From Ulota crispa (taxonomy: Eukaryota; Streptophyta; Bryopsida; Orthotrichales; Orthotrichaceae): a DNA stretch of 64,000 bases. The notes under the pieces were generated by a model that did not search any database, was not told the DNA's origin, and saw nothing but the letters and a program-made list of their open reading frames with translations. Position 1 is the first letter of the stretch, and every line of letters begins with the position of its first letter. Shown here piece after piece: positions 41,801-50,800 of this stretch. The stretch is taken from the NCBI GenBank assembly GCA_963920765.1, contig OY987243.1, positions 26,407,419 to 26,471,418 on the forward strand, read 5' to 3'. The translations under genes and the position numbers were made by a program.

Positions 41801-44800
41801 GATATAAATAATGAACTTCTCACAAAGGAATTGCTGGTATATCCACCAACAAAATAAACTTTCAAGGATGAAAGATGATAAATATGATCAATAATGTAAA
41901 ATTATGTGATTGCTTCTTGTATCACTTTTTTTTTTAAACAATTAAGTAAAGTGCATTTACAATTCTACACCCTTACATGTAATCACTGGTTGGCTAAGAG
42001 TTTATATCTATTTTTTGAAAAGTTCTCAAATTCTTGCCCTCAACTTTGCTCTTCAAATGTGCTTCATAAATAGTCAATTGACAAAGCATCAAGTGCAATG
42101 TAAGACAGAGCTCACTATGATATCAAGGGTCATTGTTTTACACGCTAGGTTTGAGTGTCAAATGAACATTTTGAGGGGCCCAAAGCACTTATCATGCAAG
42201 TGTTGCGTGAATCAAACCTTTTGTGCGTGATCGTGTGGATGCTCCAATGTTACCAAAATTTGTGATAATACTTTACCAACGTGGGTTTGACTTCATCCAA
42301 CACTCATATTGCCAGTTTTGTTTTTTTGTTTTTTTGTCAATAATGAATTAATAGATTTAAGAGATACTCAAGATAAACGAAGAAAGAATCTAGATTTCAT
42401 AATGCATATGAATGCGGGAGTTGTTGAAGCAATTTTGAACCCTTTACAAGGTGATTACAAAGATATTGCATTATTACCTCAAGCACTTATTGAAGACTTC
42501 AACAAAGTAATTCTTTATGATGCTGATACAAAGGTATGGAACATAATACTTTTGTAATCATGTTAACACTGTTTGATTTGTGTTTTAATTTTTTGACAAC
42601 TATTATATTTTATACAAAAATAGAGTGGGAGGATGCTATTTTATGAGCATAAAATGGTGAGCTTATGAGTAGTGAGTTAAGATTTGTGTGCAAAACACAA
42701 TTATGTGCTCAAAATCAATGGTGAATTTTAAAAAACAACAAGTTTTTCAAGAGATAAAAGTTTAAAATGCATAATTAGTGAGCCTTATGTACGTAATTAT
42801 TGGTAAATTTTAATTTTTTGACAAATAACAAAGCTAAACTTATAGCTCAGGGCTCACAGATCCCCCCTCATTGTCTAGCATTGTCCATATAAACGGAGCT
42901 GATAAAACTTTCTCTAATTTATAGTTGATGTTGGTCTTATGTTAAGACTATAGTACTTATCTAAAACATGGGTTGTTTTTGGTATACTATACAGATTGAG
43001 ATGTTACAAATTGCAATTCAAATAAAAGCAGAGATTCATGCAGTGGAATGGGAAATCACCAAATATCACACTAATCAACTACATGTCATTGAAAAAATCC
43101 GGGCTTTGCAACTCCTTCGTGTTACAAAAGGTAGGGTAATTGTGTTTTTTTCTATAGCATTTGCCCTTCGATGGTTCTATCAAACGATTCTATCTTTATA
43201 TTTTATACAAAGTATTGTTTTGGTATAGATGTTCATAAATAAAGTTTTAGGTGTGTTGGGGTTCTTTCTAAGTCCATGGAATCACATTGAATTAAATTGA
43301 AACAAAAACCAATATGAATAAAACTGCAACCAAATCAATATATGTTCAAGAAAATAGTAAAACGTAGTAAAGAAGATGATTATGTAGAATCAACTTTACT
43401 TGCAAGTGAAACACATTGGTTTGATGTGATTTCAATTATACTTGAATTGGACTTTGAGTTTGTTTTGGAAAAATAGAGATCAAATTATAATGTTTTGTTG
43501 TATTGTGCAAAATTATCTAGAAATATATGGTTGAATGTGGTTTATTGAAAAAACAAAGAAAACTTAGCATGCTTCTGAAACCACATTCCATAGATAATAT
43601 ATGATGTTTTGAACTCATGTATTTGTAAATGAAAAAATGATAATTCACTGGGTATGATGTACAAATTCAATGTGACTAAAATTAACATGATGTCATATTT
43701 AACTAAGTTTGGACTCTTCATGCAATATTGTGCTACTTCCAAATTGTGATGAGATTTTTCAATGTTGAGGGACATAAATATCTCATTGTTTTGCATAGAT
43801 TTTCCAACAATTTGTATAGGTCTCCCAGTATTTTGCATATGAATCATTGCTTTTACCACAAAATTAGTAAAGTATGTCATCACGTAGCATACATAGCAAA
43901 ACAACAACGCCTTAATTGCCAAAAAAAACTAAAATAATGAAAATGGCACTTGTGCCAAGATACAAAGGATCATTTGTTGTTTTTTTAAATTCATACATTT
44001 GAATCTCATATTTAAACACTTTTTTCAAGTTTATTTCAACACCAAATCATGTATAATGTTTGACATTTATAATCAACTAATTTAATCAATACAACAAGAA
44101 ACTCCAAAGCACAACACATACACCCATTAGCTCAAAAGTAATTTCACCAATAAGAAAAATTAAACCTAAGTGTTATCACTAGTAGAAAACTATGTTGAAG
44201 TCAACATAAATTACATGATGTTTTCATGCTTCTAAAACAAATTTCTGCATTAAAAGTATGAAAACATCATGTAGTTTATGTTAACTTCAACATAATTTTC
44301 ACCAAGATATATCTTGGTCATCTTGAATTTTTAATTTTTTTTTTTGACAAAACAACAATCTAGCCACTCAAATTTGGGAGTTGCTAATTATAAATATCAT
44401 GTAGTATACTAAATAAACTTTTAAAAACCTTTTTTTAAGCAAATTTTTTGTGCAGCTACACAACAAGTTATTAAAACTGGAGAAGATCCTACCTCTGCTT
44501 CTGAAAGTTTGCAACTTGAAAAAAGGTAAGAAAATTTACTAAACGGTTTTGAATCTTCTTTAATATAATTATTTCAATCTGAATTTGGTTTTGTATTACT
44601 AAAAAAAATCCTCTGTTGTTTTTCTTTCAAAATTCATTCTTTTAATAAAGGGAATTGATATGGGCACACCAGGGGTTGATATATGCACACCCCTCACTAG
44701 TTAAATTTTAGATTTCTACCATTAAAAAGTTGAATTTGAGAAATTTGAATTCAAATTTGGATTCCAAGACTTTGATTTTGTTTAGAATCACAAAAAGGTT

Positions 44801-47800
44801 GCAATTGAACAACACCCAATGAAAAAGCTTAGTTAGGAAAAAAGTGTTACTTTTACTTTTGTTTGTAAAAAAAAAAAAAAAAAACTTTTTCATTGGGTGT
44901 TGTTCAATTGCAACCTTTTTTATAGTTCTTGACTTAAGCAAAATTTGTAAGTCCAAATCTGAATTCAAAATTCTCAAATTCAATTTTTTAATGGTAGAAA
45001 TCTAAAATTTAGGTGCAGTGGTGTGCAAATATCAAACCCCCGTGTGCCCATATCAATTACCTTAATAATAACGTTAACTTACAATCCAGACATATTTGTC
45101 AATTAAAATTCCATGTATTATAGTATAGTATAACAAAATCCAACTCCTCTTTTGGTTTCTTCATCCGTGCATATCAATCAAAATACACTCAAACATTAGA
45201 TTTTATAATCAAAATTGAACAATTAAATTGTGTCTAATGTTAAAATCTTCTTAAAAACCACTATAGTCATTTTAAAGTATTTTCTTTTTCTCCTTTCTTC
45301 TTAAATGTATTCTTTCTATTTGAAATACAAGAAATTGGTTATGATTATTTGAACCCTTGAACTGAATTGCAAAAATCACATGTATTCCTATTTATCATAC
45401 AAAATAATGTGACATTGGAGAATTTATCAAAAAGATAAAGCTGAACTTGAAACCAGATACAAAAATGCTGAGTAGACTAAATAAAGTTGTTGGGTATTTT
45501 AGAAAACTAACAAGACAATTCTAAATTATAAACTAGGTTTATAACTTCATATATGTTATTTTTTAGCTCATGTAAATTAAAGTGTACACTAGATGTAGAT
45601 TTTTATTTTGCACTTCTAAGCGACATTTTGTTTTTAAGGAAATCTCAAAACTTTGCAAACTTAATTTATTAAGACTTAGTATACCATATAATCCTTAAGA
45701 AAAAAGAACAACACTCTTCACAAATTATGGATGATAAACAATAATTGGACTTATGTATAGGTATTGTTTTTAGGTTTTGCAAATAAATTTAGACAATAGG
45801 GTTAATGTTCATTCATGGATGGAAACAGATAACATAATGCACAAAACCATGTAAAAAAATAGTTGTATTTGTGTTCATGTTCAGTATCCTTAAACAAGAT
45901 GTCAAGTTTTTTGTAAAGTAACTAGACCACAATCACTGGTGAATAGCAATTAAACATTCCAAATCAGTACGACCATATGATAGCAGTCTCAAACCACATG
46001 TTTACAAATTATATTAGTGGAAAAAATACTTGCTGAGCTATGGGAATCGTTAGTGTTTGACAAAGTTGAAATAAAGGATTAGTCAAGTTTCAAAGAACTC
46101 AAGAAATTGTTGAAAAGTACTATATAATCTCAAATAGTGTGGATAATAATGTCGAGAACATACTGTTCGAGATTTCATTTATAGTTTTTGTAAAAGTTTT
46201 GAGACAATTATACAATTGGTACATTAAAGTTGGTGTTTGGGTTAAGATTTGTATTGTATTTTAACGAGTCGATGATTGTGTAACAATGGACAGGTTTGAA
46301 CATAATATCAAGATGCAAAATCATAGGATTATAGACAAGAACTACGTATTTGACAAAATCCAAGAAAAAATCAACGAAATAAAGCAACAAAATGCAAAAT
46401 TGCTTGTTAAAACAAGATTATTGCATTTGGAGCAAAATTTCCTGAATCGTCTTTGCAGTAGTGGTTGTAAGTTACATATTTTCATTTGATTATGCTTGTG
46501 TAAATATTCCATACAAACAGGTTGTATTTACTTTCTTCTATAAAGCATTAATTTTTACATGTATTACTAGCAATTGGTGCTTGCTACGCTATTCATTCAT
46601 CATTAGATTTTTAGAAGAATTTTCATACGTATCATAGAATACAAAGTAAAAATTTCAGTAAGTCTTGGAGATGCAATATTACAAAGGTCAAGATGAGATA
46701 TTACATATTTCATTGTGGTTTTTGTAATATGATTTTCATATATTACATAGAATGCAAAGTAAAGATATTAATAAGTTTTCAAATTGTGGGTAGAATACCA
46801 TATTCATTAAAACGAGAGATTGGGCACCTCTCAAAATAACCAAAGGAGACATAAAACTTTTCAATTTTAGGTTAGTTTTGAAAGGTTTTATTGCAATTTA
46901 GGTTGAGTTGACCTAAATTGCAATAAAACCTTCTAATTTTAAGTCAAATCTGAAAGGTTTTATGTCAATTCAACTCAAATCAAGTTGAATTGACATAAAT
47001 CCTTTTGTCAACTTTCCTTTACATTACCTCTCATTTCAATGAAAAACTCCCATTTTAATGGATATGAGGTTGTAGTTGCAAGAAACACTTCATAGTTTTG
47101 TCTCAAACACCCTTAGTATTGGTAGTACTAGGTAGTATTACAAGCTTTTGGAATATGTATTTTTTAAATAAAACAAAATATAGAAAATTTGTAAAGCACT
47201 CAAAATAGCATACTTGTGAAAATTCAGACCTAGAAATTTTTTATTCTAAAAGTTATGCTCAAAACAAAATTACCAACAAAAAGCCAATTTCTTTCTTGCT
47301 TTTTAGAAAATAGTAAAATAATTCAAAAAAATAAAATAAAAAATGACCATTTGAGAACCCATTAAACACATTCACATGGTACAATTGCTTTGCTAAGGAA
47401 TTTCTTTGTATTTTGCCAATGAAGGGAGATAGGGTGCCCACTTTGAGATAATGTAAATGCCATGGAATTTATAAATTTGCAAGACCCTTCAATAAATGCA
47501 TGTAAGCATGCTCCATAAACAACATCCTTGACTTATGGCCCTAGAAAAGCTTTTTTGGACCTAAAATAGTACTAAAAACCCCGAAAATGGCCAAGATAGA
47601 CACCTATTTGGGGGCTATTCAAAAATAGTAAAATAATTTTAAAAAAACTGCAAAAATTATGGAAGGCCTATAACTATGACATGTACCTTCCCTTCAAATT
47701 TCAATTCAAAAAAATTTGCTGTGCAAAAGTTACAAGCCAAAAAGCACTTGCAAGAGGTCTTGGGGACAAATAATAGTACAAGTGTTTCTTGCAGTCACCC

Positions 47801-50800
47801 TTGTATCTATGTGATAATATCACAAAAAGTAGAGATGTGATATTAAAAAGGTCCTTGTGATTTTAGAAGTATGATATATTTGAGTATGACTTACGCATAG
47901 CATTTATTGTGACTTTTCAAATGAATTTTCACCTTCTTTTCCTTGCCTTTTCCTTTCCCTCCATTCTTCAATTTTTCAATGACTCTTCCCATTCCCTTAC
48001 CATGCCTTTCCTTCTCCCTCCCCTCCTCAAATTTCCTTTCCTTATATAGTCCTCCCCATGCCCTTTCAAAGTTCCTTTTTCCTTGTTTATTCCTCTTCCT
48101 TCCCCTTGAAATTTCAAATTTTGGACGACAAACAAGCACCCCCCCAATGCTTGACACTCAATACATATAACAGAGATTTCAAACTAATAAAAAAGAATGT
48201 AGAAGAAAAATTCCAGTGACTTTTCACCCCCCGGGTGTCTTTTCCTCTCACTTCCCCACTTCAACAAAACTTGTGATGCTAACAAAGAATAATATCATGA
48301 GAAAGACAAACAACCCACTCTTTTTAATATAAAAATTGGTTCACAAAAATCTACAATAACCAAAAATATTGAAATTAATTGATTATATTTTTTCCAAATT
48401 TTAATACTTATACTGGGCATATATTTTTATTTGCATGACACAAAAAAACCCTTCAAATATGAAATGTCTTTGGTAATTCATTAAATAACCTTCAATTCAA
48501 CTTTTTAGACCCCTTTAACCTAAGATTTAATTTATATTAAAGTCATAAAACTCTACACCGTTATAAAAAAAAAAACTGCTAGTATATATTGACTTAGATA
48601 TTCAAGTGAGTTTGAATTTTACAATAGTATTTTAAGTATCATAGATTAAAAATGTCAAAAATTGTTATGTTACTTCCTAGTCGTTTTGGTACGTTTATGT
48701 ACAGTATTTGAAGTCTTTTATTTCAAAGTATTTTTAACATTATTGATAATAAGCCAAATCGATAATTAAAAAAAGTGATTGTACTTTTGTTTATGTTTGA
48801 TTCTTGAATTTAAAGGAGGACCACAAGTAGTTAAATGGACATTTTAGTTGTTTGATGAACTCAAATATGATTGAATCACCTTGTTTGAAGGATCCTATTT
48901 CCTCCTTTTTAACAATTGGCTTGTTGATTTTTAAATCTTATGTAAATTGACTTGCTGATTTCAAAATCTTTTGTAAAGAGTCCTTGAAGAGTGAGCCTTT
49001 TAACAATGTACAGTGGGGTAGAATAAGTTTTTGTCCACCCCCATTCTACTATACAAAGGTCTTAGCATTTTATAGAATGCAATTGGTCTTTTTGTATCTT
49101 GTGCATACCAAATTTGAGTTCCAAAAAATCAAAATCTTATTTTTGGTGAATTATTTTAGATAAAGTTCATGGTTTTATATGATAATTGATTAAAAAACAT
49201 TGGTGATGAATTTTTGAGATTTGAACATCCATGTACACATCTTTCCTTCTAACAAAAATCTCCAAAAACTTTCAAAATGCTTCCTATAGAGATTTTAATA
49301 TTGAAGTGATCATAACCAAATTTAGTAAAATAGATATTTCTTTATGGTAACTAGATTTTGCTAATTGACTCATATACTATGATTAAGTTTGTACCTTTGA
49401 GCATGATGATATCTTTACTTTGCCAAAAGCTAATTAAAAAATAAAAATAAATATTTTACTAAATTTGGTCATGATCACCCCAACACTAAAATCTCTATAG
49501 AAGGGAATTTGAAACTTTTTAAAAATTCTTATTAGAAGTAAAGATGTGGTTATGGATGTTTCTTACATACCCATACAATCAAATCTCAAAAGTTCATCAC
49601 CAATGTTTTTTTAATCAATTATCATATAAAACCATGAACTTTATCTAAAATAATTCACCAAAAATAGGATTTTGATTTTTTGGAACTCAAATTTGGTAAG
49701 CTTGATTAGGATTGTATAGGAATTAAAGCTTAGTGATACAAGATACAAAAAGACCAATTTCATTCTATAAAATGCTAAGACTTTTGAATAGCAGTATAAG
49801 GAGGACAAAAACTTATTCTACCCCAATGTACATTCAAATTTTGTGAATTTCTTAAGAGAAACATCCTTTTAGAAGGGCCCGGTTTCCATGATAATCATTT
49901 GCACCTTCCTTTGCCGCAGCATGCAAAACAAACACTCTACTTGTTCTATCTTATTTAAAATTTTCCGACAAAGATTTAAGTTTGGAACTAGAAGTTTTAA
50001 TGTCTAAAATATATGCTAAACCATTTTATGCAATAGAAATGTTAGAAATTTTTAATATCAAGAACTCCACATTATTGTTATTATGAATACACAATGAGAG
50101 TATGATTTTGCATCTACAAGCTTGTATGATGTTTGTCAAGTTATTAAAAAGAAAAAATGAAAATGAAAATACCACAAACTACACCTTTTGTTTGTTAGAA
50201 AGTGCTTAAATATGTATAATTTCTTAAAGAACAGTTCATGAGTTTTCTTATTTGTAATGTTATATAAACAACTTCAACTGTTTCTTTAAATTTTCAAATT
50301 TTGATGATTGAGGTGTTTCTTGCTATAAAAATTTGCACACCTTCATTGCTCTATTACATTTTGTACTAACATGCTTGTTTCATTCTCAAGATTCAATTAA
50401 AACTATCATATATCTATTTGGTGTTTATGTCATTTTTGAAGTGATTTAAAATATAAATAAACCTAACTCGATAGAAACCGAATAATTGGTCAATAGCAAC
50501 TATGAGTAAAAAAATGGATACTTTATTTTTAATTTTGAACATAAGATAAATAAATGGTATATTTTTGCTCAACTTTATTTTCATATGTACGAAAACAAAT
50601 TGAGAGCCTAAAGTGTCAAATTGAAAAATCAAAATTTTTCATAAGCAAACAAAAAAACAAAAGCTTGTATAGTTCCTATATACAAGTGATAAATAAACTA
50701 AAACTAAAAGCAATATAGTAACCCAGATATATTATATTTGAAATTTTTAAGGAAATGCGAGTGTAAGAAGGAGGCATGTATGAAATTAAAAGAACATAGA

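Larger units (their letters stand above)
46566..47900. repeat. Family M repeat, copy 2, interrupted
   Basis: 'ACTAGCAATTGGTGCTTGCT' and 'GGAGATGCAATATTACAAAG' match 8941-9245. The tail 'GTGATTTTAGAAGTATGATA' is found only at 47860. In between lie a palindrome (46838-47010) and family H copy 1. Confidence 0.6.

Noticed and set aside
47891-48170. Arg/Lys/Glu-rich (- strand) and Pro/Phe/Ser-rich (+ strand) open frames
   Set aside because: They are translations of the pyrimidine-rich block.
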